The translations under genes and the position numbers were made by a program. From Alphaproteobacteria bacterium (GTDB lineage: Bacteria; Pseudomonadota; Alphaproteobacteria; Rhodobacterales; Rhodobacteraceae), in the NCBI GenBank assembly GCA_024280735.1, contig JAJRPO010000021.1, positions 1-64,000 of the forward strand: a stretch of DNA of 64,000 nt, given 5' to 3'. Positions 38,408-48,835 of the stretch are shown piece after piece (the stretch's first letter is position 1; the number at the start of each line of letters is the position of its first letter). The notes below the pieces were generated by a model, which saw only the letters and a program-made list of their open reading frames with translations, had not been told where the DNA came from and did no database searches.

Positions 38408-40845
38408 GCCCGCAGCCTTTCATTCATCGGATCCCACAAAGGTTGATCCTCTTGCACCACAGCGCGGCAACGCTGGCCATAAATCTCAACTTCAAGCTCG
38501 GTTCCCGCAACCGCCAGATCGGCTTGCACCATGCCCAGCGCCACACTGGCATTAACGCGGTATCCCCAAGCGCCGGATGTGGTTTCGCCGACGATTTTCC
38601 CGTCGTGCCAGATCGTTGACATGTAAGGTGCATCGGCGTCGCCAGCCTCCACAATCAGCGTGACAAAACCTTTCTTGCGGCCCTGTTGCAGCTCATTCTG
38701 AATTGCTGCCTTGCCGATGAAATCAAAGGGTTTATCCAGCCGCACAAAGCGTTCCAGACCACCCTCAAGGATCGAATAATCCGTCGATAGATCACCTTTC
38801 CAAGCCCGATAACCCTTTTCAATGCGCAAAGAATTCAGCGCGTACATGCCAAAGGGTTTTGCCCCAGTAGCCACAACAGCCGCGTAAATCGGGGCCATAT
38901 CCGCATTGGCCGCATGGATTTCCCAGCCCAATTCACCCGCAAACGACACCCGCACCAGCATTGCTGGATTGCCTGCAAGGGTGCATTCCTGATGGGTCAA
39001 CCAACCGAGGGACAGGTCACCGTCCGTCATCCCAGCCAATACGTCGCGCGATTTCGGCCCTGTCACAATCAACGTCGCCACTTCGGTCGAGCGATCCATA
39101 ACGCTCACACCCGAAGGCACAGAATCCCGCAACAACTCCCCGTCATGCCATTGCGCCGTGGCCGCCGTGATCAGGGTAAAACGATCCACCCCAAAGCGCA
39201 GGCAGGACATCTCGGTCAGTATCCGCCCGCGCTTATCCGCCACATAAATCAGGTTCATCCGTCCCGCCTTGGCAATACCGCCCGTGCAGAACCCGCGCAG
39301 CCAATCGTCAGCCCCCACGCCAGACACTTCAAACCGCGAGAACCCCGGCAGATCGAGAACACCGCAACCGTCACGAACCGCTTCACATTCCTGTTGAACA
39401 CGCTCAGACCAAGGCCCGGAACGCCCCCAAGTATGAGTCGCCCCCTCGGACAAATCATCCCCATCAACCGCAAACCAATTGGCCCGCTCCCAGCCAGAAT
39501 AGGCCCCCATAACACCGCCCAGCGCCTTTACCGCGCCGTGGTTTGGCGACAGCTTGCGATCCCGTGCCGCTGGCCATTCATGTTGCGGAAAGTGCATGGC
39601 GTATTCATTGGCGTAAACCTCTACGCCCTTATCGTTGCAATATTGTTGATCGGTGTAATCGGTGTAGCGGCGCGGGTCGATTGCCCACATATCCCACTCG
39701 GTTTCGCCTTGGGTAATCCATTCCGCCAGCACCTTGCCCGCACCACCCCCTTGGGCAATGCCAAAGGTAAAGACACAAGCCTCAAAGGCATTTTTCACGC
39801 CGGGCATTGGCCCGACCAAAGGCAGACCGTCTGGCGCGTAAGGAATAGGGCCGTTAATCACGCGGCTAATCCCTGCCGTCCCCAACAAAGGCACCCGCGC
39901 CATCGCGTCCTCGATATGCCACTCGATCCGATCCAGATCGTCGGGGTACAGTTGAAAGCTGAAATCGTCAGGTATCGGGTCGCTTGGATCAACCCAATGT
40001 GCCTTACAGGTCGCCTCATACGGTCCCAAATTGAACCCGTTCTTCTCCTGACGCAGATAATAGGAGCTGTCCACATCGCGCAGCAGGGGCAGCTTGCCAT
40101 GGGCCTTATTGTGTTCGACCAGTTCCGGCACTTCCTCGGACAGCAAATACTGGTGGCTCATCACCATCATCGGCACGGTACGACCGCCAAACGGCTTGAA
40201 CCACTCGCCCACCCGCTGTGCGTAATATCCGGCAGCATTGACCACATATTCGCAGCGAATATCACCCTTGTCGGTGTGTACAACCCACTCGTTACCCTCA
40301 CGGCTCACCCCCGTCGCAGGGGTAAAACGCAAAATCCGCTGGCCCATATCCCGCGCGCCTTTGGCCAGCGCTTGCGTCAGTTGCGCCGGATCAATGTCGC
40401 CGTCATGCGGATCATAAAGTGAACCCAGCAAATCATGGGTTTCCAGAAACGGATAACGTGCCTGCGTTTGCGCCGGATCAAGGATTTCAATATCCATCCC
40501 CTGATAGCGCCCCATGCCAGCGGCGCGTTCAAACTCTTGCATCCGCTGCCTATTATGCGCCAGCCGGATCGACCCCGTGACGTGATAGTTCATCGGATAA
40601 TCAACTTCATCCCCCAACCGTGAATACAATTCCGTCGAATAGCGCTGCATGTTCATGATCGACCAGCTGGTGGAAAACGTCGGCACATTGCCCGCCGCAT
40701 GCCACGTGCTGCCTGCCGTCAGCTCGTTCTTTTCGAGCAGCACGCAATCGGTCCAGCCCAACTTGGCCAGATGATACAAGCTAGAGGCACCGATAACGCC
40801 GCCGCCGATGATGACCACACGGGCCGTTGTGGGGAAATTTGACAT
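38404..40845 (-). CDS. FAD-dependent oxidoreductase + GcvT domain (dimethylglycine dehydrogenase-like)
   Basis: MSNFPTTARVVIIGGGVIGASSLYHLAKLGWTDCVLLEKNELTAGSTWHAAG; GcvT C-terminal domain. Confidence 0.92.
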   Translation of the reverse strand: MSNFPTTARVVIIGGGVIGASSLYHLAKLGWTDCVLLEKNELTAGSTWHAAGNVPTFSTSWSIMNMQRYSTELYSRLGDEVDYPMNYHVTGSIRLAHNRQRMQEFERAAGMGRYQGMDIEILDPAQTQARYPFLETHDLLGSLYDPHDGDIDPAQLTQALAKGARDMGQRILRFTPATGVSREGNEWVVHTDKGDIRCEYVVNAAGYYAQRVGEWFKPFGGRTVPMMVMSHQYLLSEEVPELVEHNKAHGKLPLLRDVDSSYYLRQEKNGFNLGPYEATCKAHWVDPSDPIPDDFSFQLYPDDLDRIEWHIEDAMARVPLLGTAGISRVINGPIPYAPDGLPLVGPMPGVKNAFEACVFTFGIAQGGGAGKVLAEWITQGETEWDMWAIDPRRYTDYTDQQYCNDKGVEVYANEYAMHFPQHEWPAARDRKLSPNHGAVKALGGVMGAYSGWERANWFAVDGDDLSEGATHTWGRSGPWSERVQQECEAVRDGCGVLDLPGFSRFEVSGVGADDWLRGFCTGGIAKAGRMNLIYVADKRGRILTEMSCLRFGVDRFTLITAATAQWHDGELLRDSVPSGVSVMDRSTEVATLIVTGPKSRDVLAGMTDGDLSLGWLTHQECTLAGNPAMLVRVSFAGELGWEIHAANADMAPIYAAVVATGAKPFGMYALNSLRIEKGYRAWKGDLSTDYSILEGGLERFVRLDKPFDFIGKAAIQNELQQGRKKGFVTLIVEAGDADAPYMSTIWHDGKIVGETTSGAWGYRVNASVALGMVQADLAVAGTELEVEIYGQRCRAVVQEDQPLWDPMNERLRA

Positions 40846-40856
40846 AGCCTTATCCT

Positions 40857-41240
40857 TTACCATTTATCCAACTGAGGCAGGCCATCGCCGACCTCGTAAT
40901 AATCACCCTTATCTGCCATGCAGATGTGTTTCTCGGTTTGCAACCCAGTGTCCCCGTCCAATGTGCCGGCCCCAACAGATGTGCGGCCTTCACCGTCCAT
41001 CTTCCAAAACAACGAAGACCCACATTCGCAGCAAAACCCACGTTGCGCCCAATCTGACGATCGGAACCATTTCAATCCGTCATCTTTGGTTATCTTCAGA
41101 TCTTCGGTCGCCACCTGTGTCGCCGACCAATAATGCCCGCTGGTTTTTCGGCACTGCGTACAGTGGCACGCGATTGGCGGCCGCAATTCGCCCGATAATT
41201 CAAACGCCACCGCACCACATTCACAGGACCCTTTGTGCAT
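40857..41240 (-). CDS. GFA (glutathione-dependent formaldehyde-activating-like) family protein
   Basis: MHKGSCECGAVAFELSGELRPPIACHCTQCRKTSGHYWSA; CCECGSSLFW. Confidence 0.92.
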   Translation of the reverse strand: MHKGSCECGAVAFELSGELRPPIACHCTQCRKTSGHYWSATQVATEDLKITKDDGLKWFRSSDWAQRGFCCECGSSLFWKMDGEGRTSVGAGTLDGDTGLQTEKHICMADKGDYYEVGDGLPQLDKW

Positions 41241-41250
41241 TATACTCTCC

Positions 41251-41823
41251 TTAATAAACCGGCGGGGCGATCACCCAGATCACCACGGCGGGAACGTCAT
41301 GGGGGTTTTCCCAACGATAGGCCTCGCCGCGAATGCGAAAACTATCGCCGGGGGTCAGATCAAACTGCCGCGCACCAACCCACAGGCGCAACTGGCCGGA
41401 CACCAGATAACCGACTTCCTGCGTCGCGCGCTGCTCGAAAGTATCGCGCCGTGCATGGGGGGCGAATGTGGATTGAAACACCTCAAAATCATCGGTCAGA
41501 TCGGGGGATAACAACTCCTCTGTCAGCCCATCCTGCCGCGAGCCAATTTGGCGCCGCGCATCGGCGCGCACGACATAACCCTCTTCAGCGGGCACAGCTG
41601 GCGTTTGGCCAAAGAACAAAGACAAAGGCACACCCAGCGCCTTGGCCAGCCCTTTCAAATCCTCTATCGAGGGATGCGAAATGTCGCGCTCAACCTGTGA
41701 CACCCAGCCCACCGACCAGCCAGTTTTCTCCGCCAGTTGCAGCAGAGTCATGCCCCGCGATTTACGCAAAGCCCGCAGGTCAGCCCCAAGGGAGGCAGGT
41801 TTATGGATAAAGCTGTCGGGCAT
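41251..41823 (-). CDS. XRE-family regulator with cupin domain
   Basis: LRALRKSRGMTLLQLAEKTGWSVGWVSQVERDISHPSIEDL plus cupin DLTPGDSFRIRGEAYRWENP. Confidence 0.93.
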   Translation of the reverse strand: MPDSFIHKPASLGADLRALRKSRGMTLLQLAEKTGWSVGWVSQVERDISHPSIEDLKGLAKALGVPLSLFFGQTPAVPAEEGYVVRADARRQIGSRQDGLTEELLSPDLTDDFEVFQSTFAPHARRDTFEQRATQEVGYLVSGQLRLWVGARQFDLTPGDSFRIRGEAYRWENPHDVPAVVIWVIAPPVY

Positions 41824-41977
41824 TGCGACTCCGTGAAATTATACGTGAATATTTCATCGTTTATTTCATGGAGTCTTGGGCGGCAGCGACATTAAGTGTC
41901 GTTTTTCGCATTATCTTGCCCCTTCCCTGCAAAACATTGGTGTGCTACTTGGCTGCTTCCCACGGAGGAGGTTAGCC

Positions 41978-42196
41978 TTGAAACCGAGCTTAAGAACCAA
42001 AGCGATTGCCGTGTGCGATAAAAAAATCGCCCAGAAAGGCGAAACGGTTGGCCTTTCTTTTTACGCATTTTTTGCCAATAAGAACGACAATCCAGAACTG
42101 CTCATGGAAGCTGCCGAGTGGTGGATCCTGACGCATAAACTTGATCATTTTGAGAAGGCGGTGAAAATACGCAGTATGATCCGTGCGGGAGAATAA
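41978..42196 (+). CDS. Small conserved protein (DUF6500-like), TTG start
   Basis: LKPSLRTKAIAVCDKKIAQKGETVGLSFYAFFANKNDNPELLMEAAEWWILTHKLDHFEKAVKIRSMIRAGE; SD ggaggagg upstream of TTG. Confidence 0.65.
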   Translation: MKPSLRTKAIAVCDKKIAQKGETVGLSFYAFFANKNDNPELLMEAAEWWILTHKLDHFEKAVKIRSMIRAGE

Positions 42197-42266
42197 CAAG
42201 ATTTTTTGCTAGCGTTTTCGACACACACCAATTTTCGAGCCAAAAATCAGACTCCGAAAATAAACC

Positions 42267-42890
42267 TTAACGCCCCAGCAACTCCAGAACCTTCGGCCCC
42301 AGTCCCTCCACAATCCGCAAAACGCCCGCCGTATTCGGGTGTATCCGGTCCGCTTGCATGAAAGTCGGATCAGGCAAATTGGTGGCCGCGTCCATGATTG
42401 GCGCAAAGAAATTCGGCGCATAAAACACCCCGTATTCTGCCGCCAATTCTGGATACATTGCCTCCACTGCCTCCTGATACTCCGCTCCAAAATTGCGCGG
42501 TGCTGGCACCCCGACGAATAGCACGGGCAGACCCTTGGCCACACTGCCTTTCAAGATCCCCGCAAGGTTTGCACGGCTACTAGCCGGATCAATCCCGCGC
42601 AGAAAATCATTGCCGCCAAGGATCACAATCAGCGCGCCCACATCCGGCGTCAAAGTCCAGTCCAGTCGCGCCAGTCCACCGGCCGTGGTATCGCCGGAAA
42701 CCCCTGCATTCATTACAGAAACCGCGGCCCCCTGCCCCTGCAACCACGCCTGCAATTGCGGTACAAAACCATCAGATTGTTCCAGCCCGTACCCCTGCGT
42801 CAGACTATCCCCCAAGGCGGCTATTACCTTCGGTTCAGCGTTCGCGGGCAAAGCCAGCAATAAAACCAGCGCCAACAGCTTGAAGCTCAC
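42267..42890 (-). CDS. Arylesterase, SGNH hydrolase (TesA-like); GTG start
   Basis: VIAALGDSLTQGYGLEQSDGF, ILGGNDFLRGI, DRIHPNTAG; signal peptide. Confidence 0.9.
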   Translation of the reverse strand: MSFKLLALVLLLALPANAEPKVIAALGDSLTQGYGLEQSDGFVPQLQAWLQGQGAAVSVMNAGVSGDTTAGGLARLDWTLTPDVGALIVILGGNDFLRGIDPASSRANLAGILKGSVAKGLPVLFVGVPAPRNFGAEYQEAVEAMYPELAAEYGVFYAPNFFAPIMDAATNLPDPTFMQADRIHPNTAGVLRIVEGLGPKVLELLGR

Positions 42891-42939
42891 CACAGTTGCC
42901 TCATATAAACGGGAACATATTGCAACAAGGATACCCCCG

Positions 42940-43632
42940 ATGGCCGAGACCATACTCTCCCTCAAGGACACCAGCCTTTCCCTGTCGGGCAACGCGGGTA
43001 CGGTGGATATTCTGCATGACATCACACTGGAGATCACGCGCGGCGAAACGGTTGGGTTGATCGGGCCTTCGGGGTCTGGCAAATCGTCTCTCCTGATGCT
43101 GATGGGCGGCTTGGAACAAGCTACAGGTGGGTCGGTAATGGCGCTTGGTCAAGACCTGACCACCCTAGGCGAAGATGCGCTAGCAAGGTTCCGCCGTCAA
43201 CACATGGGCATCGTGTTTCAGTCTTTCCATTTGATCCCCACCATGACCGCTTTGGAGAACGTCGCAACCCCGCTGGAACTCGCAGGTGTAGCGGATGCGT
43301 TTGAACGCGCCGAGGCGGAGTTGGCGGCTGTCGGCTTGGCGGAACGTATCCATCATTACCCGGCGCAGATGTCCGGTGGGGAACAACAGCGTGTTGCATT
43401 GGCCCGCGCCGCCGCACCGCGCCCCGAAATCCTGCTGGCGGATGAACCGACGGGCAATCTGGACGAGGCAACGGGGCAAACCATTATTGAAATTCTATTG
43501 GGATTGCGGGCGCGCTATAACACAACAATTGTACTTGTCACCCACTCCCGCGAGCTGGCAAACCGCTGTGATCGCATCATAAACTTGCGCGACGGGCGGA
43601 TCGAGCACCCTGTCGTAAAGGCCGCAGAATGA
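42940..43632 (+). CDS. ABC transporter ATP-binding protein (YbbA-like)
   Basis: [58 protein letters not shown]; adjacent to tesA-like and FtsX-like genes. Confidence 0.95.
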   Translation: MAETILSLKDTSLSLSGNAGTVDILHDITLEITRGETVGLIGPSGSGKSSLLMLMGGLEQATGGSVMALGQDLTTLGEDALARFRRQHMGIVFQSFHLIPTMTALENVATPLELAGVADAFERAEAELAAVGLAERIHHYPAQMSGGEQQRVALARAAAPRPEILLADEPTGNLDEATGQTIIEILLGLRARYNTTIVLVTHSRELANRCDRIINLRDGRIEHPVVKAAE

Positions 43633-46163
43633 GCCTGCGCGTTGCCGCCAAAATCGCGCGGCGAGAGCTGCGCGGCGGAATCAAAGGCTTTCGCATTTTC
43701 CTTGCTTGTCTGGTGCTGGGCGTCGGCGCAATTGCCGCTGTTGGCACGGTCAAGACCAGCATTGAACAGGGTCTGACCCGCGAAGGCGCAGTGTTGCTTG
43801 GCGGCGATGTGGAGATGGAATTCACCCACCGAACCGCCAGTGATGCGGAAACGGAATGGATTGCGGCCCACGCGATCAGGACCTCGGAAATCGTAGATTT
43901 TCGCTCTATGGCGATCGTGGGAACGGGGGATAATACTGAATCCGGCCTGACCCAGATCAAAGGGATCGACGGGCAGTATCCGCTGTTTGGTGATGTTGTG
44001 CTGACGCCTGAAATGTCGCTGAATGCAGCCCTTAGCGAACACGACGGGCTGGACGGCGCGGTAATGCAGCAAATCCTGATTGACCGTCTGGGTCTGAAAA
44101 TCGGCGACAGTTTTCGCCTTGGCACCAAAGATTTCCGCCTGATGGCCAGCCTGACCCGCGAGCCGGATACCGCGGGCGGCAGCTTTGGCCTTGGGCCACG
44201 TACAATCGTGAAACGCACGGCGCTGGAGGGTACGGGCCTGTTGCAACCCGGCTCGCTCTTTTCTGCCAAATACCGTCTTAAACTGGCTCCGAATGCCGAT
44301 CTTGCTACTTTGGAAACCGAGGCCGAGGCCCTGTTCAGCAATAAAGGTCTGCGCTGGCGCGACAGCCGCAATGGCGCGCCGGGCATTCAGCGGTTTGTAT
44401 CCCGCATCGGTGCGTTTCTGGTCATCGTTGGCCTTGCCGGATTGGCGGTTGGCGGGGTCGGCGTATCTGCCGCCGTGCGCGCCTACCTCGCGGAAAAAAC
44501 CCGCGTCATCGCCACCCTCAAATCACTGGGCGCCGAGGGCAATACCATCTTTCAGGTCTATATGTTGCAAATCGGCGCGCTTACCATTTTGGGCGTGTCT
44601 CTGGGCTTGATATTCGGTGCTGTTGTCCCGCTTATCTTCGCCCCATTAATCGAGGCCAGCCTGCCCATTCCCGCCGAATTTGCCATCCACCCAAAACCGT
44701 TGATTGAGGCGGCAATCTACGGCTTCCTCACCGCTTTCCTGTTCACCCTCTGGCCGCTGGCCAAAGCCCGCGACATCCGCGCCGCCACCCTGTTTCGCGA
44801 TGCGGCAGGCAACGTCAAAGCATGGCCTCGAGTGCAATATATCCTGCTGACCGCGATCCTTTTGGCTCTGCTCGTTGGCCTCGCCGCGTCCTTCTCCGGC
44901 ATCCCTAAACTGGCGCTTTGGGCCGCCGTCGGGATACTCGCATCCCTCGGATTACTGTTCCTCGCCGCCATCGGCCTGCGCGCCCTGTCGCGCCGCCTAT
45001 CCCGATCCAAAATGCTGCGCGGTAAAACGGCGTTGCGTCTGGCTTTTGGCGCGATCGGCGGGCCACGCAGCGAGGCGATTTCCGTGGTACTTTCCCTCGG
45101 TCTCGGCCTTACTGTTCTTGCTGCCATCGGCCAAATCGACAGCAACTTGCGCAGCGCCATTTCCCGCGACTTGCCCAGCGTTGCCCCCTCCTATTTCTTC
45201 TTTGACATTCAGAAAGACCAACTACCCGGTTTCATGGAGCGGGTTGAGGGCGACGCAGAGGTCAGCCGCATTGACACCGCCCCGATGCTGCGCGGCATCA
45301 TCACCCAGATCAACGGTGTTTCCGCCAAGGAAGTTGCCGGTGAACACTGGGTCATTCGTGGTGATCGCGGTATCACCTACGCCGATAAGCTGCCTGCCAA
45401 TTCCAGCCTGCAAGCCGGGGAGTGGTGGGATGCAGATTACACCGGCCCGCCAATTGTCAGCTTTGCCTATGAGGAGGCCCAAGAGATCGGCATCAAGTTG
45501 GGCGACACCATCACGGTAAATATTCTGGGCCGCGACATCACCGCCGAAATCGTCAATTTTCGCGTGGTGGATTTTTCCGATGCCAGCATTAACTTTGTCG
45601 TCACCTTCAACAGCCACGCCTTGGTCGCCGCCCCGCATACCGCTATCGCCACGGTCTATGCGGCAGAGCAGGCCGAAGCCCCGCTACTGCGCGATCTGAT
45701 GCGCAAATTCCCCAACATCACCGCCATTCGTGTACGTGAGGCCGTGGCGCGAATTTCCGAGGCTTTGAACGGCATTGCGGCGGCAACATCCTACGGTGCG
45801 GGGGCAACTCTGCTCACTGGATTCGTTGTACTGATCGGGGCCGCCGCCGCTGGCGAGCCAGCCCGCACCTACGAGGCCGCAGTCCTGAAAACCGTCGGCG
45901 CATCCCGCAGGCGCATCCTCGCCAGCTTTATGCTGCGCTCTGCCATGTTGGGCGGCGCCGCCGGAATAGTGGCACTGTTTGCCGGGGCGGGTGCCAGCTG
46001 GGCGGTCATCACTTTTGTGATGGAGGCCAGCTATCAGTTTGAACCTTACTCCGCCCTTGCCATCATCGCGGGCGGTGCCTTTGCGACCGTGCTGTCAGGA
46101 TTGGCATTTGCGTGGAAACCATTGGCCACTCGGCCAGCGCAAGTCTTGCGAGGCCGTGAATAA
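43629..46163 (+). CDS. ABC transporter permease, FtsX-like (YbbP-like)
   Basis: 844 aa; two FtsX-like domains; ATGA overlap with the ATPase gene. Confidence 0.93.
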   Translation: MSLRVAAKIARRELRGGIKGFRIFLACLVLGVGAIAAVGTVKTSIEQGLTREGAVLLGGDVEMEFTHRTASDAETEWIAAHAIRTSEIVDFRSMAIVGTGDNTESGLTQIKGIDGQYPLFGDVVLTPEMSLNAALSEHDGLDGAVMQQILIDRLGLKIGDSFRLGTKDFRLMASLTREPDTAGGSFGLGPRTIVKRTALEGTGLLQPGSLFSAKYRLKLAPNADLATLETEAEALFSNKGLRWRDSRNGAPGIQRFVSRIGAFLVIVGLAGLAVGGVGVSAAVRAYLAEKTRVIATLKSLGAEGNTIFQVYMLQIGALTILGVSLGLIFGAVVPLIFAPLIEASLPIPAEFAIHPKPLIEAAIYGFLTAFLFTLWPLAKARDIRAATLFRDAAGNVKAWPRVQYILLTAILLALLVGLAASFSGIPKLALWAAVGILASLGLLFLAAIGLRALSRRLSRSKMLRGKTALRLAFGAIGGPRSEAISVVLSLGLGLTVLAAIGQIDSNLRSAISRDLPSVAPSYFFFDIQKDQLPGFMERVEGDAEVSRIDTAPMLRGIITQINGVSAKEVAGEHWVIRGDRGITYADKLPANSSLQAGEWWDADYTGPPIVSFAYEEAQEIGIKLGDTITVNILGRDITAEIVNFRVVDFSDASINFVVTFNSHALVAAPHTAIATVYAAEQAEAPLLRDLMRKFPNITAIRVREAVARISEALNGIAAATSYGAGATLLTGFVVLIGAAAAGEPARTYEAAVLKTVGASRRRILASFMLRSAMLGGAAGIVALFAGAGASWAVITFVMEASYQFEPYSALAIIAGGAFATVLSGLAFAWKPLATRPAQVLRGRE

Positions 46164-46248
46164 CCCACCCCATCTTTAATTTAAGGCATAATATCGCCAA
46201 AGGCGCAGCTAAGTTTTGGGGATGCAGGTTTTAGATGCGGCGCTTTAC

Positions 46249-46872
46249 CTACCAAGTGTCGGGGGTGAGGCCGTCTTTTGCAATCGTCGCAACACGCGCT
46301 GCAACAAATGTTTTAAAACCTTGGCTCTCATAAGAGCCGGATGAATAAAATTCCAAGGCAGCGTGATAATAAAACGGGTTCAGATACCCCGGCAAACGAA
46401 ACACCTCGGCTGCCTCTAGTGAGGCCACCTGATCGCCCGACCCATCCAGAACCATTGTCGTCGGGGTGAAACCCACCTGCCATTTGGTCGCCAACTGACT
46501 CTCGGTCATCCTCTGCCCGTCGAAATCCACCACTTCGCGGGTGCCGTTCATATCCAGCTGCACCACTAGAAAATTGTCCACGATCATCGAGACAACATCA
46601 TCACGAGTGAAATTCACCGCATGCAGCTCGGCGCAATAGACACAGCCCAGCTGCTCCCACAGGATAATCAGCCCTTTGCTCTGGGTGTTGGCGGTTTGCA
46701 GATCGTTCAGCAGGTCAAATTTGCTTGGGTAAAACCAATCTTGAACATGCAAGCCATTTGGCCCCAACTCGGCCTTTTCGGCAGCAAAACCTGATGTCAC
46801 GGACATCAGCAAAAACAATACGGTAAATAGGCTTCGTCTGACGATCACGGCTGGTCCTCCCACAGGTTTCAT
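46249..46872 (-). CDS. Thioredoxin-fold protein, SoxW-like, exported
   Basis: Signal peptide; GLIILWEQLGCVYCAELHAVNF and GFTPTTMVLDGSG. Confidence 0.82.
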   Translation of the reverse strand: MKPVGGPAVIVRRSLFTVLFLLMSVTSGFAAEKAELGPNGLHVQDWFYPSKFDLLNDLQTANTQSKGLIILWEQLGCVYCAELHAVNFTRDDVVSMIVDNFLVVQLDMNGTREVVDFDGQRMTESQLATKWQVGFTPTTMVLDGSGDQVASLEAAEVFRLPGYLNPFYYHAALEFYSSGSYESQGFKTFVAARVATIAKDGLTPDTW

Positions 46873-46917
46873 CCTGACAGTTAACAGCTATCACGAACAC
46901 CAATCATCACAATCCCG

Positions 46918-46938
46918 TAGGGTGGTGCCAACCCACCG
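46918..46938. repeat. Short GTAGGGTG-type palindrome
   Basis: tagggtggtgccaacccaccg, between minus-strand genes. Confidence 0.55.
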
Positions 46939-46956
46939 CTGCCAAAATACTAAGCC

Positions 46957-48747
46957 CTACAGAAACAAATCCACCTTCTCGAACTTGGTTACATCCACCA
47001 GCCCTTTGTCGGAAATCCGCAACTCCGGTATCACCACCAACCCCAACAAGGAATGCTGCATATAAGCGTTGTTCAGCTTGCAACCACAGGCCTGCATTGC
47101 CGCGACCATCTTATCGGCTTTCTCGGCAACCACCTCGGCCCGTTCATCCGACATCAGGCCAGCGATTGGCAGTTCCACCGTCGCCAACTCGACACCTTCA
47201 CTAAACACAGTAACGCCGCCGCCGACCTTGCCCAGATGGTTCGCCGCCAGCGCCATATCGGCCTTGTTGGTGCCAATCACAATCATATGGTGGCTGTCAT
47301 GCGCCACCGAGGACGCCACTGCGCAAGGCTTGTCATAACCAAAGCCCGAGACAAATGCATTCACCACATCACCCGTCGCGCGATGGCGTTCCACCAATGC
47401 GATCTGGCACACATCATTTGGACCGTCCATTTCCACCAACCCGTCGGCGACCTTTAGATCCGCCTCCAACGCCTTGGTCGGTGCCTGATTTTCTATCACG
47501 CCAATGACCCGCGCACGGACTTTGTTGGCCCCCTCCGGCGCAGAAATATCAAAGTCTGCCGCTGCCAGTTTCTTACCCAGATGGATCGTCCCCTTGGCAA
47601 AATCCGGGTAATTCGCGGGCGGAATATCCACGGTCAGCACGCCGTTTTCAGCCAGCACTTTCCCGCGCGCCATCACCAGTTCCGGCTCGAACTCCACTAA
47701 TTCCCGCGTCAGCACAATATCAGCCTGCCGCCCCGGCGCGATGGAACCGATGTCGCGCTCCATGCCAAAATGCTGGGCCGTGTTCAGGGTCATCATCTGG
47801 ATCGCGGTAATCGGCTTCAATCCCTGCGCAATGGCGTGGCGCAACACGCGGTTCATATGGCCATCATTGACCAATGTGCCGGAATGGCAATCATCCGTCA
47901 CAAGGATAAAATTGCGCGGATCCAGCCCGTCCTCGGTCACAGCCTTAACTTGGCTGGCCACATCATACCAAGCAGAGCCGAGCCGCAACATCGCCCGCAT
48001 GCCCTGACGCACCCGTGCGGTGGCGTCCTCTTTGCAAGTGCCCTCATGGTCATCCGCTGGCCCGCCGGCTGCGTAGCCGTGGAACATCAACCCCAGTTCA
48101 GGCGAAGCGAAATGCCCACCCACGGTTTTGCCAGCCATCTGCGTTGCTGCAATCTCGCCCAGCATCTTGGGATCATTCGCCGCCACGCCCGGGAAATTCA
48201 TCATCTCGCCCAGACCACAGATTTGGGGCCAAGTCAGCGCCTCGCGAATATCCTCAATCGTCAGCTCAGCCCCCGCCGTTTCCAAACCGGGCGCGGAAGG
48301 CACACAGCTTGGCACCTGCACTTGCACATTAATCGGCAGGCTGGCCGCATCGTCATGCATCAAACGCACGCCTTTTAGGCCCAGAACATTGGCAATTTCA
48401 TGGGGGTCAATGAACATCGACGTGGTGCCGTGCGGGATCACCGCGCGGGCAAATTCTGTCACCGTGACCATGCCACTCTCGACGTGCATGTGACCATCAC
48501 ACAGGCCCGGAACCATATAACGCCCCCCCGCCTCAATCACCTCGGTATCATTGCCAATCGCATGGCTGGCATCCGGCCCGACGTAGGCGATCCGCCCCGC
48601 AGCGATGGCTATATCCGTATCAGGAATAATCTCGCCCGAATAAACGTTCACCCATTTACCACCCTTGATAACCGTATCCGCCGGGACGCGTCCCATGGCA
48701 ACATCGACAAGTTGGGGGGCAACTTCGTGCCAGGCAGGAATGGACAT
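46957..48747 (-). CDS. ade: Adenine deaminase
   Basis: MSIPAWHEVAPQLVDVAMGRVPADTVIKGGKWVNVYSGEIIPDTDIAIAAGRIAYVG, GLCDGHMHVESGMVT, LVTDDCHSGTLV. Confidence 0.93.
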   Translation of the reverse strand: MSIPAWHEVAPQLVDVAMGRVPADTVIKGGKWVNVYSGEIIPDTDIAIAAGRIAYVGPDASHAIGNDTEVIEAGGRYMVPGLCDGHMHVESGMVTVTEFARAVIPHGTTSMFIDPHEIANVLGLKGVRLMHDDAASLPINVQVQVPSCVPSAPGLETAGAELTIEDIREALTWPQICGLGEMMNFPGVAANDPKMLGEIAATQMAGKTVGGHFASPELGLMFHGYAAGGPADDHEGTCKEDATARVRQGMRAMLRLGSAWYDVASQVKAVTEDGLDPRNFILVTDDCHSGTLVNDGHMNRVLRHAIAQGLKPITAIQMMTLNTAQHFGMERDIGSIAPGRQADIVLTRELVEFEPELVMARGKVLAENGVLTVDIPPANYPDFAKGTIHLGKKLAAADFDISAPEGANKVRARVIGVIENQAPTKALEADLKVADGLVEMDGPNDVCQIALVERHRATGDVVNAFVSGFGYDKPCAVASSVAHDSHHMIVIGTNKADMALAANHLGKVGGGVTVFSEGVELATVELPIAGLMSDERAEVVAEKADKMVAAMQACGCKLNNAYMQHSLLGLVVIPELRISDKGLVDVTKFEKVDLFL

Positions 48748-48835
48748 TGGGGGACTCCGGTTCAGATCAAGGTTTGACCTACCTAATCGGAACTCGGCCT
48801 GCTGGGCAACGCCCTTTTGACGCAAGGGCGCGGTA

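Noticed and set aside
38914-40422. 502-aa + strand ORF opposite the FAD oxidoreductase
   Set aside because: Antisense to a well-supported gene; composition rich in His/Arg/Pro/Gln with no recognisable domain.
42210-42266. gcgttttcgacacaca string compared with the GCGTTTC hairpin family
   Set aside because: Only partial similarity and no matching second arm.
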